From NCBI RefSeq assembly GCF_001693385.1, contig NZ_CP016428.1, positions 1,364,001 through 1,428,000 on the forward strand: DNA of 64,000 bases, given 5' to 3'. Made by a program: the position numbers and the translations under genes. The stretch comes from Bradyrhizobium icense (lineage in GTDB: Bacteria > Pseudomonadota > Alphaproteobacteria > Rhizobiales > Xanthobacteraceae). Shown here one piece after another: positions 8,821 to 17,280 of this stretch. A model generated the notes under the pieces. That model had not been told where the DNA came from. It saw only the letters and a list, made by a program, of their open reading frames with translations, and searched no databases. Each line of letters begins with the position of its first letter. The stretch's first letter is position 1.

Positions 8821-8929
8821 TCCGTCATCGGGCAAGGCAGGCCCGGCATGGTTCGCGCCAAGCGCGGCCAAATCTATGCTGCGCTCCCGCCTGCCGCCTT
8901 AAATGCCTATCAGAGCGCGATAATTAGCT

Positions 8930-8946
8930 TGGCATCTGGCATGCCA
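8930..8946 (+). promoter_or_regulatory. TGGCA-N7-TGCCA box before formate dehydrogenase
   Basis: A perfect dyad TGGCATCTGGCATGCCA lies 46 bases ahead of the start codon. It has the T-N11-A form of LysR-type regulator boxes (formate dehydrogenase genes are often controlled by a LysR protein, FdsR). It also has GG-N10-GC spacing like a sigma-54 promoter, although the -24/-12 hexamers are imperfect. The sequence alone cannot decide. No regulator gene lies nearby. Confidence 0.4.
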
Positions 8947-8992
8947 CGAACTAAGCTCGCAGCAAGACATCGGCAGGGAACGAGACGTTTCG

Positions 8993-10711
8993 ATGGATCA
9001 CGACGTACACGACCTACAAAAAGTCCGCTCGTTCGATCATCCGGGCGCGGGACGGAAGCGGGCCAAGGCGACGCAGAAGGGCCGTCAGGTCGACCCCACC
9101 GCCGCCCACGATATCGGGCTCCTGCTCGGCGACCGGCCGCGGCGGCGCGACCTGCTGATCGAGCACCTGCACCTGATCCAGGACAAGTATCACCAGATCT
9201 CGGCCGCGCATCTGGCAGCGCTCGCCGACGAGATGAAGCTGTCATTTGCGGAAGTGTTCGAGACCGCGACTTTCTATGCACATTTCGACGTGGTGAAGGA
9301 GGGCGCGCCTGACATCGCACCGCTGACCATTCGCGTTTGCGATTCCTTGACCTGCGCCATGATGGGCGCGGAAAAGCTGCTGCATGAACTGCAGGACAGT
9401 GCCGGCCCCGGCATCCGCGTCGTGCGCGCGCCCTGTGTTGGCCGCTGCGATACCGCGCCCGCCGCCGAAGTCGGCCATCACTTCGTCGATCATGCGACGG
9501 TGACGAATGTACTGGCGGCCGCGAAAGCCGGCGACACCCACGCGCATCTGCCCGAATATACCGACTACGAGGCCTATGTGGCCGGCGGTGGCTACAAGCT
9601 GCTCAACCGCCTGCGCTCGGGCGAAATGAGCAGGGAGGATCTGCTGAAGTCGCTCGATGACGCTTCGCTGCGCGGGCTCGGTGGCGCAGGCTTTCCGACG
9701 GGACGCAAATGGCGTGCGGTGCTGGGTGAGCCCGGCCCGCGGCTGATGGCGATCAATGGCGACGAGGGCGAACCCGGCACGTTCAAGGACCGCTTCTATC
9801 TCGAAACCGATCCGCATCGCTTCATCGAGGGCATGCTGATCGGAGCGCATGTGGTCGAGGCCACAGACGTCTACATCTACATCCGCGACGAATATCCGGC
9901 CTCACGCGAAATTCTTACGCGTGAGATCGCAAAGCTGCCGCCGGGTGGTCCGGTCTTGCATATGCGCCGCGGCGCGGGCGCCTATATCTGCGGCGAGGAA
10001 TCCTCGCTGCTCGAATCGATCGAGGGCAAGCGCGGTCTTCCCCGGCACAAGCCGCCTTACCCGTTCCAGGTCGGCCTGTTCGGCCTGCCGACGCTGATCA
10101 ACAACATCGAGACGCTGTGGTGGGTGCGCGACATCGTCGAGAAGGGCGCAGAGTGGTGGAAGAGCCACGGCCGCAACGACCGTCATGGCTTGCGCAGCTA
10201 CTCGGTCTCGGGCCGCGTGAAAAATCCCGGCATGAAGCTGGCGCCATCAGGCGTTACCGTGCGCGAACTGATCGACGAGTTCTGCGGCGGCATGGCCGAC
10301 GGTCATACCTTCCACGCCTATCTGCCGGGCGGCGCGTCGGGCGGCATCCTGCCGGCATCGATGGACAACATCCCGCTCGATTTCGGCACGCTGGAAAAAT
10401 ACGGCTGCTTCATCGGTTCCGCCGCCGTCGTCATCCTGTCCGAGCAGGACAGCGTGAAGGGCGCGGCGCTGAACCTGATGAAATTCTTCGAGGATGAAAG
10501 CTGCGGCCAGTGCACGCCGTGCCGTGTTGGAACCCAGAAGGCCGCGCTTTTGATGCAGCGGCCGGTCTGGAACCGCGAACTGCTGGACCAATTGAGCCAG
10601 GCGATGCGCGACGCCTCGATCTGCGGGCTTGGACAAGCCGCCTCGAATCCGCTGACGTCAGTGATTAAATATTTTCCGGAAGAATTCGTGCCGAAAGAGG
10701 CCGCGGAATGA
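8993..10711 (+). CDS. fdh1B: NAD-dependent formate dehydrogenase beta subunit (fused NuoE/NuoF-like)
   Basis: A 572-residue electron-output subunit. Residues 45-195 are a NuoE-like thioredoxin-fold domain with [2Fe-2S] ligands C116, C121, C148 and C152 (CDSLTC, CVGRC). Residues 200-572 are NuoF-like: GLGGAGFPTGRKW and NGDEGEPGTFKDR bind FMN/NADH, and the [4Fe-4S] ligands are C504, C507, C510 (SCGQCTPCR) and C544 (SICGLG). This fused arrangement matches Fdh1B of Methylobacterium extorquens, where alpha and beta form a soluble tungsten or molybdenum enzyme that oxidises formate to CO2 with NAD+. Ends by ATGA-type overlap with the alpha gene. Confidence 0.93.
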   Translation: MDHDVHDLQKVRSFDHPGAGRKRAKATQKGRQVDPTAAHDIGLLLGDRPRRRDLLIEHLHLIQDKYHQISAAHLAALADEMKLSFAEVFETATFYAHFDVVKEGAPDIAPLTIRVCDSLTCAMMGAEKLLHELQDSAGPGIRVVRAPCVGRCDTAPAAEVGHHFVDHATVTNVLAAAKAGDTHAHLPEYTDYEAYVAGGGYKLLNRLRSGEMSREDLLKSLDDASLRGLGGAGFPTGRKWRAVLGEPGPRLMAINGDEGEPGTFKDRFYLETDPHRFIEGMLIGAHVVEATDVYIYIRDEYPASREILTREIAKLPPGGPVLHMRRGAGAYICGEESSLLESIEGKRGLPRHKPPYPFQVGLFGLPTLINNIETLWWVRDIVEKGAEWWKSHGRNDRHGLRSYSVSGRVKNPGMKLAPSGVTVRELIDEFCGGMADGHTFHAYLPGGASGGILPASMDNIPLDFGTLEKYGCFIGSAAVVILSEQDSVKGAALNLMKFFEDESCGQCTPCRVGTQKAALLMQRPVWNRELLDQLSQAMRDASICGLGQAASNPLTSVIKYFPEEFVPKEAAE

Positions 10712-13473
10712 CCAAGATCAAGTTCGAACTCGACGGCCAACAGGTCGAGGCCAACGCGGGCGAGACCATCTGGCAGGTGGCAAAACGCCACCAGAAGGAA
10801 ATTCCGCATCTGTGCTATTCGCCGGAGCCGGACTACCGGCCCGACGGCAACTGCCGCGCCTGCATGGTCGAGATCGAGGGCGAGCGCGTGCTGGCGGCGT
10901 CCTGCAAGCGCACGCCGAGCGTCGGCATGAAGGTGAAGACCGAAAGCGCCCGCGCCGTCGCCGCGCAGAAGATGGTGATGGAATTGCTGGTCGCCGATCA
11001 GCCGGCGCGCGAGACCTCGCACGATCCCGATTCGAAATTCTGGCACTGGGCCGAAAAGGTCGAGGTCACCGAGAGCCGTTTCCCGGCGGCCGAGCGGTGG
11101 CAGGGCGATACCAGCCATCCCGCCATGAGCGTCAATCTCGACGCCTGCATCCAGTGCGGCCTGTGCGTGCGCGCCTGCCGCGAGGTGCAGGTCAACGACG
11201 TCATCGGCATGGCCTATCGCAATGCCGGCGCCAAGATCGTCTTCGACTTCGACGACCCGATGGGTGAATCGACCTGCGTGGCCTGCGGCGAGTGCGTGCA
11301 GGCCTGTCCGACCGGCGCCCTGATGCCTTCGGTGATGCTGGACGAGAAGCAGACCCGCGTCACCTATGCCGACAAGAAGGTGGATTCGCTCTGCCCGTTC
11401 TGTGGCGTCGGCTGCCAGGTCACCTATCAGGTCAAGGACGAGAAGGTCATCTACGCCGAGGGCCGCGACGGCCCGGCCAACCACAACCGGCTCTGCGTCA
11501 AGGGCCGCTTCGGTTTCGACTACATCCATCACCCGCATCGGCTGACAAAGCCGCTGGTGCGGCTGCCGAATGCGAAGAAGGATGCCAACGACCAGGTCGA
11601 TCCGGCCAATCCGTTCACGCATTTCCGCGAAGCCTCATGGGACGAAGCGCTGGATATCGCCGCAAAGGGCCTCGTCAAGATTCGTGACGAGAAGGGTGTC
11701 AAGGCGCTCGCCGGCTTCGGTTCGGCAAAAGGCTCGAACGAAGAGGCTTACCTGTTCCAGAAGCTGGTGCGCACCGGCTTTGGCTCCAACAATGTCGACC
11801 ACTGCACGCGGCTCTGCCACGCCTCGTCGGTCGCGGCCTTGATGGAAGGCCTCAACTCGGGCGCGGTGTCGGCGCCGTTTGCTGCGGCGATGGACGCTGA
11901 AGTCATCGTCGTCATCGGCGCCAATCCGACCGTGAACCATCCGGTCGCCGCGACCTATCTCAAGAACGCGGCCAAGCGCGGCGCCAAGCTGATCGTGATG
12001 GATCCGCGCTGGCAGGCGCTGTCGCGCCACGCCTGGCGTCACCTCGCTTTCAAGCCCGGCAGCGACGTCGCGATGCTGAATGCGATGCTGCACACCATCA
12101 TCACCGAGGGGCTGACCGACCAGCAATATATCGCGGGCTATACCGAAGGCTTTGACGAACTCGCCGAGCGCATCAAGGAATTCCCGCCGGAGAAGATGGA
12201 AGCGATCTGCGGTATCCCCGCGGAGACGCTGAAGGAAGTGGCACGAACTTACGCGCGCTCGCAGGCCTCGATCATCTTCTGGGGCATGGGCATCAGCCAG
12301 CACATCCACGGCACCGACAATGCGCGCTGCCTGATCGCACTGGCGCTAACGACAGGTCAGGTCGGCCGTCCCGGCACCGGGCTTCATCCGCTGCGCGGCC
12401 AGAACAACGTGCAGGGCGCCTCCGACGCGGGCCTGATTCCGATGTTCCTGCCGGACTATCAGCCGGTCGGACGCACGGATCTGCGCGAGCCTTTCGAAAA
12501 ACTCTGGCATCAGGATCTCGATCCGGTTCGCGGTCTCACCGTGGTCGAGATCATGAACGCAATCCATGCCGGCCAAATCAACGGCATGTATATCGAGGGT
12601 GAAAATCCCGCGATGTCGGATCCCGACCTGCAGCACGCCCGTCACGCGCTTGCCATGCTCGATCACCTGGTGGTGCAGGATCTCTTCGTCACCGAGACTG
12701 CGTTCCACGCCGACGTGATCCTGCCGGCGTCTGCGTTTGCGGAAAAGAGCGGCACCTTCACCAACACCGACCGCCGCGTGCAGATTGCGCGCGAAGTGAT
12801 CCGGCCGCCGGGCGATGCGCGGCAGGATCTCTGGATCATCCAGGAAATCGGCAAGCGGATGGGCCTGCCCTGGAACTACGACGGCCCGGCCGATGTCTTC
12901 ACCGAAATGACGCAGGTGATGCCATCGTTGAAGAACATCACCTGGGAGCGGCTCGTGCGCGAGGGCGCGGTGACCTATCCGGTCGACGATCCCAACAAGC
13001 CCGGCAACGAGATCATTTTCACCACGGGCTTCCCGACTGAGAGCGGCCGCGGCAAGATCGTTCCGGCGAAAGTGATCGCACCGGACGAGGTGCCCGATGC
13101 CGAATATCCGATGGTGCTCTCGACCGGTCGCGTGCTCGAGCACTGGCACACCGGCTCGATGACCCGCCGCGCATCCGTGCTCGACCAGATCGAGCCGGAG
13201 GCGGTGGCGTTCATGTCGCCGAAGGACATGCGCAAGCTCAGCGTCTGGCCCGGCGATTTCATCAAACTGGAAACGCGCCGCGGCGCCGTCGAGGTCAAGG
13301 TCCGCTCCGATCGCGACGTGCCGGAGAACATGGTGTTCATGCCGTTCTGCTACGCGGAAGCGGCGGCGAACCTCTTGACCAATCCGGCGCTCGATCCGTT
13401 CGGCAAGATCCCCGAGTTCAAATTCTGCGCAGTGCGTGCCGAAAAGCTGGCGCTGCAGTCGGCGGCGGAGTAG
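10708..13473 (+). CDS. fdh1A: NAD-dependent formate dehydrogenase alpha subunit (Mo/W-bisMGD, iron-sulfur)
   Basis: A 921-residue catalytic subunit. Residues 1-70: NuoG-like [2Fe-2S] domain (C36, C49, C52, C66). Residues 145-202: two [4Fe-4S] clusters (C147/150/153/157 and C190/193/196/200). Residues 229-263: CPFCGVGC and LCVKGR cluster of the DMSO-reductase family. The metal-ligand cysteine is C370, followed by the catalytic histidine (HCTRLCHASS). A C-terminal molybdopterin-dinucleotide-binding domain carries RVLEHWHTGSMTRR. It is a cysteine, not selenocysteine, enzyme without Tat signal, hence cytoplasmic. Overlaps the beta gene by four bases. Whether tungsten or molybdenum is used cannot be read from sequence. 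Confidence 0.95.
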   Translation: MTKIKFELDGQQVEANAGETIWQVAKRHQKEIPHLCYSPEPDYRPDGNCRACMVEIEGERVLAASCKRTPSVGMKVKTESARAVAAQKMVMELLVADQPARETSHDPDSKFWHWAEKVEVTESRFPAAERWQGDTSHPAMSVNLDACIQCGLCVRACREVQVNDVIGMAYRNAGAKIVFDFDDPMGESTCVACGECVQACPTGALMPSVMLDEKQTRVTYADKKVDSLCPFCGVGCQVTYQVKDEKVIYAEGRDGPANHNRLCVKGRFGFDYIHHPHRLTKPLVRLPNAKKDANDQVDPANPFTHFREASWDEALDIAAKGLVKIRDEKGVKALAGFGSAKGSNEEAYLFQKLVRTGFGSNNVDHCTRLCHASSVAALMEGLNSGAVSAPFAAAMDAEVIVVIGANPTVNHPVAATYLKNAAKRGAKLIVMDPRWQALSRHAWRHLAFKPGSDVAMLNAMLHTIITEGLTDQQYIAGYTEGFDELAERIKEFPPEKMEAICGIPAETLKEVARTYARSQASIIFWGMGISQHIHGTDNARCLIALALTTGQVGRPGTGLHPLRGQNNVQGASDAGLIPMFLPDYQPVGRTDLREPFEKLWHQDLDPVRGLTVVEIMNAIHAGQINGMYIEGENPAMSDPDLQHARHALAMLDHLVVQDLFVTETAFHADVILPASAFAEKSGTFTNTDRRVQIAREVIRPPGDARQDLWIIQEIGKRMGLPWNYDGPADVFTEMTQVMPSLKNITWERLVREGAVTYPVDDPNKPGNEIIFTTGFPTESGRGKIVPAKVIAPDEVPDAEYPMVLSTGRVLEHWHTGSMTRRASVLDQIEPEAVAFMSPKDMRKLSVWPGDFIKLETRRGAVEVKVRSDRDVPENMVFMPFCYAEAAANLLTNPALDPFGKIPEFKFCAVRAEKLALQSAAE

Positions 13474-13539
13474 GCGGCCAATCGCAGCCGAATGGAGCCA
13501 CCGGGTCGCGCGAGCGCGCGCCCGATGACAGGCTGCGCG

Positions 13540-13571
13540 CATCCGGGTACGGTGTTGACAAGTCCCGGATG
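13540..13571. repeat. Inverted repeat after formate dehydrogenase
   Basis: CATCCGGG and CCCGGATG flank 16 bases, within the 284-base gap between the formate dehydrogenase and the FMN-binding protein. The surrounding GC-rich sequence (with CGCGCGAGCGCGCG just upstream) resembles other short intergenic palindromes. It could act as a terminator-like or REP-like hairpin; there is no T tract. No gene is seen in the gap. Confidence 0.4.
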
Positions 13572-13757
13572 TCGCCGGGCTACGGATCAACACGCGAAAC
13601 TGTCGCTGCACCCGGCTCGTCCGCGCTTGGCTCCTGGGCGCGCCCAGCGCGCAATGCCATTCACCCTCGTCCTGAGCAACGTGGTATGCTTCCCCGTGAT
13701 CTGGCCCGGGCTGACTTCGCATGCGCAAAGGTGATCAGAGCAGGAGGACGCAACGCC

Positions 13758-14363
13758 ATGGCTGAGAGCGTCATGTACCACGAAGGTAACCGGCAATTGC
13801 AGGATCGCTTCGACAGCCGCCGGATTTCGGACCGGCTGGAAGAGAAATTGATGCGCAGGGAATTCACCGCCGACGACAAGCAGTTCATCGAAAGTCTGCC
13901 TTACTTCTTCCTGGCAACCGCCGATGCCGAGGGGCGGCCCGATTGCTCGTTCAAGGGCGGGGCGCCGGGGTTGGTGCGCATCACCGGGCCTTCCGAGCTC
14001 GCGTTCCCCGACTATGACGGCAACGGCATGTTCAAGAGCCTCGGCAACATCGTCGTCAATGCCGATGTCGGTCTGCTGTTCATCGCGATGCATGAAAAGC
14101 CGAAACGTTTGCGGGTCAACGGCAGCGCCAGCGTGAGCGACAATGATCCGCTTCTGGCGGAAACCGTCGGCGCGCAGCTTATCGTTCGCGTCACCGCGCG
14201 CGCGATCTTCCCGAATTGCCCGCGCTATATTCCGACGATGAGTTCGATCGAGCCGTCGATCTATGTGCCGATTGCCGGACAGGAGGCACCGGAGCCGGCA
14301 TGGAAAGGCTTTGCGGATTTCAAGGACTGCATCCACCCGCGGCAGCCGACATTCAAGGGGTGA
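13758..14363 (+). CDS. Pyridoxamine 5'-phosphate oxidase-related FMN-binding protein
   Basis: A 201-residue protein with the split-barrel flavin-binding pattern: FIESLPYFFLATADAEGRPD (first strand pair), SFKGGAPGLVRI, LAFPDYDGNGMFKSLGN, VGLLFIAM, RLRVNGSASVSD and LIVRVTARAIFPNCPRYI. These match the broad PPOX-like family of putative oxidoreductases rather than true PdxH. The ATG at 13758 is favoured by a near-perfect AGGAGG nine to ten bases upstream. Substrate unknown; monocistronic, between formate dehydrogenase and a palindromic repeat. Confidence 0.85.
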   Translation: MAESVMYHEGNRQLQDRFDSRRISDRLEEKLMRREFTADDKQFIESLPYFFLATADAEGRPDCSFKGGAPGLVRITGPSELAFPDYDGNGMFKSLGNIVVNADVGLLFIAMHEKPKRLRVNGSASVSDNDPLLAETVGAQLIVRVTARAIFPNCPRYIPTMSSIEPSIYVPIAGQEAPEPAWKGFADFKDCIHPRQPTFKG

Positions 14364-14397
14364 GGGAGCGATTGTAGCCCACAACGAAAATCACTCT

Positions 14398-14520
14398 CGT
14401 CATCCCTGCGAACGCAGGGGCCCATAACCACCTGCCTAGATTGCAGCGAAGGCAACTGGCCCCATCGCGCCGCAGATGAGCCGCGGCGTATGGGTCCTGC
14501 GTTCCGCAGGGACGACGACG
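14398..14520. repeat. Interspersed palindromic repeat (CGTCATCCCTGCG family)
   Basis: Left arm CGTCATCCCTGCGAACGCAG with CCCATA; right arm TATGGGTCCTGCG then CGCAGGGACGACG. The arms can pair over about 25 bases with a few mismatches around a 60-base centre. It lies between convergent genes and differs in sequence from the repeat at 6431-6517. Confidence 0.7.
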
Positions 14521-14547
14521 AAAGTATTTGCAATGAACGGAAGCGAC

Positions 14548-16155
14548 CTAGATCGCCGTCATCTCGCCCTTGGTGCAGGCTTCCCGCAGCTTGAATTTCT
14601 GAATCTTGCCCGATCCGGTCAGCGGGAACGCGTCGACGACATACCAGTGCTTTGGCGTCTTGTGCGGGGCGAGGGAAGCGCGCATGTAGGCGATCAACTC
14701 CTCCTTGTCGATCGCAACGCCCGGCGCCGGGCGGATGAAGGCTGCGACCTCTTCGCCCCATTTTTCGTGTGGCAGGCCGATCACGGCGACCTCGCCGACC
14801 TTGGGATGCTTGAACAGCAGCTCTTCCAGCTCGCGCGGATAGATGTTTTCGCCGCCGCGGATGATCATATCCTTGAGGCGGCCTTCAACCGTGCAGTAGC
14901 CGCGGGCATCCATCGCGCAGAGATCGCCGGTGTGTAGCCAGCCGTCGGAATCGATTGCCGCAGCGGTCGCATCGGGCATTTCGAAGTAACCGATCATGAC
15001 GTGATAGCCGCGGGTGCAGAACTCGCCGATCGTGCCGATCGGCACCGTCTCGCCGGTATTTGGGTCGACGATCTTGGTTTCCATGTTGGGCAGCGGCAGC
15101 CCGATCGTGTTGGCCTTATCCTCGACGCTGTCGGTGGTGCGGGTCTGCGCCGCGACCGGAGAGCATTCGGTCTGGCCGAAAACGATCGTGAAGGGTGCGC
15201 CGAGCTTTTCCTCGAGCAGTCGCACCAGCGAAGCCGGCACCGTTGAGCCGCCGGAACAGATCGCCTTGACGGAGGAGAGATCGGTCGCCGCGAATGTCGG
15301 ATGCTCCAGCATCGCAACCAGCATGGTCGGCACGCCGAGCATCGCATTGCCACGATAGGTTCCGAGCATTTCCAGCACGAGGCCTGGCTCGAACGCCTCG
15401 ACCAGCACCGTGGTCGCGGCCTTCGATACGGCGCCGATCACGCAGCAGACGCAGCCGCCGGTGTGAAACAGCGGCATCGTAGTGACGAAGACGTCGCCGG
15501 GATCGACGCCCATCCGGTCGGCGGTGTCGGCGCCGTTGTTGAGCAGTCCGCGATGGCGGAGCAGGGCACCTTTCGGAAAGCCCGTGGTGCCCGAGGTGTA
15601 CTGGATCATGACTGGATCGTCGGGGCTGACGGCTGGCAGTTTGATGCTCTCGTCATCGCCTGCGGCGATGAACGTATCCCAATCGTCAAAGCAGATGATC
15701 TCGCGCAGCTCGGGGCAGTTCGGCTTGACCTCGTTCACCGTCTCGAGCATCGGGTTGCCGCGAAAACCGTTGACAACGAAGACGCCGGCCGAGCGCGACT
15801 GTTTCAGGACATATTCGACCTCGCGGGCGCGAAACGCCGGATTCACGGTCACGAGGATCATGCCGGCCATGCCGGCGCCAAATTCGAGCATCATCCATTC
15901 CGGGATATTTTGTGCCCAGACGGCAATGCGATCGCCGGGCTTGAAGCGCGACAGCAGCGCGCGGGCGGTGCGCTGGGCTTCGCGATAGAACTGTGCGTAG
16001 GTCCACTGCCGCCGCTGTGCCGGGTCAGGCACGCCCGCGATCAGGGCGAGGCGATCGGGCGCGGCCTCAGCCGCCTTGCGCAAGAGATCGCCGAATGTCA
16101 TCTCCCGTACCGCAGGCGTGGTCGGTCCTGCGACATGCGACTTCGTCAATGCCAT
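14548..16155 (-). CDS. AMP-binding acyl-CoA synthetase/ligase (FadD-like)
   Basis: A 535-residue member of the ANL superfamily that activates a carboxylic acid to acyl-AMP and then acyl-CoA. P-loop YTSGTTGFPKGALLRHRG (about residues 195-212), FGQTECSPV, GWLHTGDLCAMDARGYCTVE, GRLKDMIIRGGENIYPRELE and the C-terminal catalytic lysine in GSGKIQKFKLRE are all present. A strong GGGAGG ribosome site precedes ATG 16155. Sequence type is closest to medium/long-chain FadD-like ligases of Rhizobiales; the substrate is not evident. Stands alone in its orientation apart from the more distant ku. Confidence 0.92.
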   Translation of the reverse strand: MALTKSHVAGPTTPAVREMTFGDLLRKAAEAAPDRLALIAGVPDPAQRRQWTYAQFYREAQRTARALLSRFKPGDRIAVWAQNIPEWMMLEFGAGMAGMILVTVNPAFRAREVEYVLKQSRSAGVFVVNGFRGNPMLETVNEVKPNCPELREIICFDDWDTFIAAGDDESIKLPAVSPDDPVMIQYTSGTTGFPKGALLRHRGLLNNGADTADRMGVDPGDVFVTTMPLFHTGGCVCCVIGAVSKAATTVLVEAFEPGLVLEMLGTYRGNAMLGVPTMLVAMLEHPTFAATDLSSVKAICSGGSTVPASLVRLLEEKLGAPFTIVFGQTECSPVAAQTRTTDSVEDKANTIGLPLPNMETKIVDPNTGETVPIGTIGEFCTRGYHVMIGYFEMPDATAAAIDSDGWLHTGDLCAMDARGYCTVEGRLKDMIIRGGENIYPRELEELLFKHPKVGEVAVIGLPHEKWGEEVAAFIRPAPGVAIDKEELIAYMRASLAPHKTPKHWYVVDAFPLTGSGKIQKFKLREACTKGEMTAI

Positions 16156-16296
16156 TCATTCCTCCCGGTCCGGCGCCGCTATTGTCGGTGACGTCAGTTC
16201 CCAAGGGGAAAATGCCTTCCGGCTTCGGGTAATGCAAGCGGGAGGGTGGCCAAGGCGCGCGAGAACCGCGTGAGCAATAACACGGATATGCCCGCG

Positions 16297-17181
16297 CTAG
16301 CTCGCCTTGCGGTGCCTGGCTGCGGACCGGTGCGCTTTCCTTGACGTCCGTCGCGCAGGCGCCCGCCGCGAGGCCGGGGCTTGTGCGCGCCGTTTCGTCG
16401 CTCCCTTGCCTTTCAGGCTCGCCTTCAGCGCGTCCATCAGGTTGATGACGTTGTCCGGCCTTTCTTCGGGCTCGGCGGCCTTGATTGGCTTGCCGGAAGC
16501 CTTGCGCCGCACCAGCGCTTTCAGCGCGTTTTCGTACTCGTCCTTGAACTTCGAGGGATCGAAATGTGCCGCCATCTTGTGCAGAATATGTCCTGCGAGC
16601 TCGACCATGTCCTTGGTGACCTTCGGGGTCTTGATGCCCTCGAAATAGTCTTCCTCGTCGCGCAGCTCGTAAGGATAGCGCAGCGTGGTCCCGAGCAGGC
16701 CCTTGCCGAGCGGCTCGATCGCCATCACGTGCTCGCGGTTGGTCAGCACGATACGCGCCAGCGCCACCCGGTCTTCGTCCTTCATGGCGTCGCGGATCAC
16801 GGCGAAGGCGTCGACTGCGGCCTTGCCGTCGGGCGCGATGTAGTAGGGGTGGTTGTAGTAGCGCTTGTCGATTTCGTCCCGCGGCACAAAGCTGTCGATC
16901 TCGATGGTGTGATTGCTCTCGATCTGGACGGCTTCGAGTTCCTCCTTTTCGATCTCGACATACTGGCCTTTTTTCAGCTCATAGCCGCGGCCTTTCTGGT
17001 TGCTCTCGACGACGTCGCCGGTCTCGGCATCGATCATCTGCTGCTTCAGCCGGTTGCCGGTCTCCTTGTTGATCATGTGAAAGCGTGTTTTCTCGACCGA
17101 TGTCGAGGCCGGATACAGCACGACCGGGCATGACACCAAAGAAAGTTTCAGCGAGCCTTTCCAGTAGGCGCGGGGGGCCAT
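16297..17181 (-). CDS. ku: Non-homologous end-joining protein Ku
   Basis: A 294-residue bacterial Ku that forms a homodimeric ring on double-strand ends and recruits LigD. It starts MAPRAYWKGSLKLSLVSCPV and contains GRGYELKKGQYVEIEKEELE, SFVPRDEIDKRYYNHPYYIA and MVELAGHILHKMAAHF, all standard Ku core segments. The last 35 residues are very rich in Arg, Lys and Ala, the basic extension typical of alphaproteobacterial Ku. Divergent from ligD across 99 bases that hold EcfG-type promoter motifs on both strands. Confidence 0.96.
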   Translation of the reverse strand: MAPRAYWKGSLKLSLVSCPVVLYPASTSVEKTRFHMINKETGNRLKQQMIDAETGDVVESNQKGRGYELKKGQYVEIEKEELEAVQIESNHTIEIDSFVPRDEIDKRYYNHPYYIAPDGKAAVDAFAVIRDAMKDEDRVALARIVLTNREHVMAIEPLGKGLLGTTLRYPYELRDEEDYFEGIKTPKVTKDMVELAGHILHKMAAHFDPSKFKDEYENALKALVRRKASGKPIKAAEPEERPDNVINLMDALKASLKGKGATKRRAQAPASRRAPARRTSRKAHRSAARHRKAS

Positions 17182-17208
17182 TGCAATCTCCGGGCGCGGT
17201 TGGGTTTG

Positions 17209-17233
17209 GGAACTTCAACGGCTAGTATGGGTT
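17209..17233 (+). promoter_or_regulatory. EcfG-like promoter of ligD (GGAAC-N16-GGTT)
   Basis: On the plus strand GGAAC is followed after 16 bases by GGTT, one mismatch from the EcfG -10 consensus. It interlocks with the ku promoter on the other strand, so the short intergenic region could fire in both directions under stress. Predicted start near 17240, about 40 bases ahead of the ligD GTG. Confidence 0.5.
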
Positions 17234-17241
17234 TTCGTTCC
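17217..17241 (-). promoter_or_regulatory. EcfG-type promoter of ku (GGAAC-N16-CGTT, perfect)
   Basis: On the minus strand GGAAC (17241-17237) is followed after exactly 16 bases by CGTT (17220-17217), the consensus of the alphaproteobacterial general-stress sigma factor EcfG/RpoE2. Transcription would begin near 17210, about 30 bases ahead of the ku ATG. Confidence 0.75.
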
Positions 17242-17280
17242 GGGTGTCTGCCGCGGGGCGGTTTCGATTGAGGTGTGGCC

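Noticed and set aside
8685..8927. 80-codon plus-strand frame in the formate dehydrogenase leader
   Set aside because: No conserved motif, no ribosome site, and it overlaps all three dyads of the leader, which are better seen as regulatory DNA.
12346..13728. Minus-strand frame of 460 codons across the fdh alpha gene
   Set aside because: Antisense shadow of the formate dehydrogenase; no family signal and no start context.
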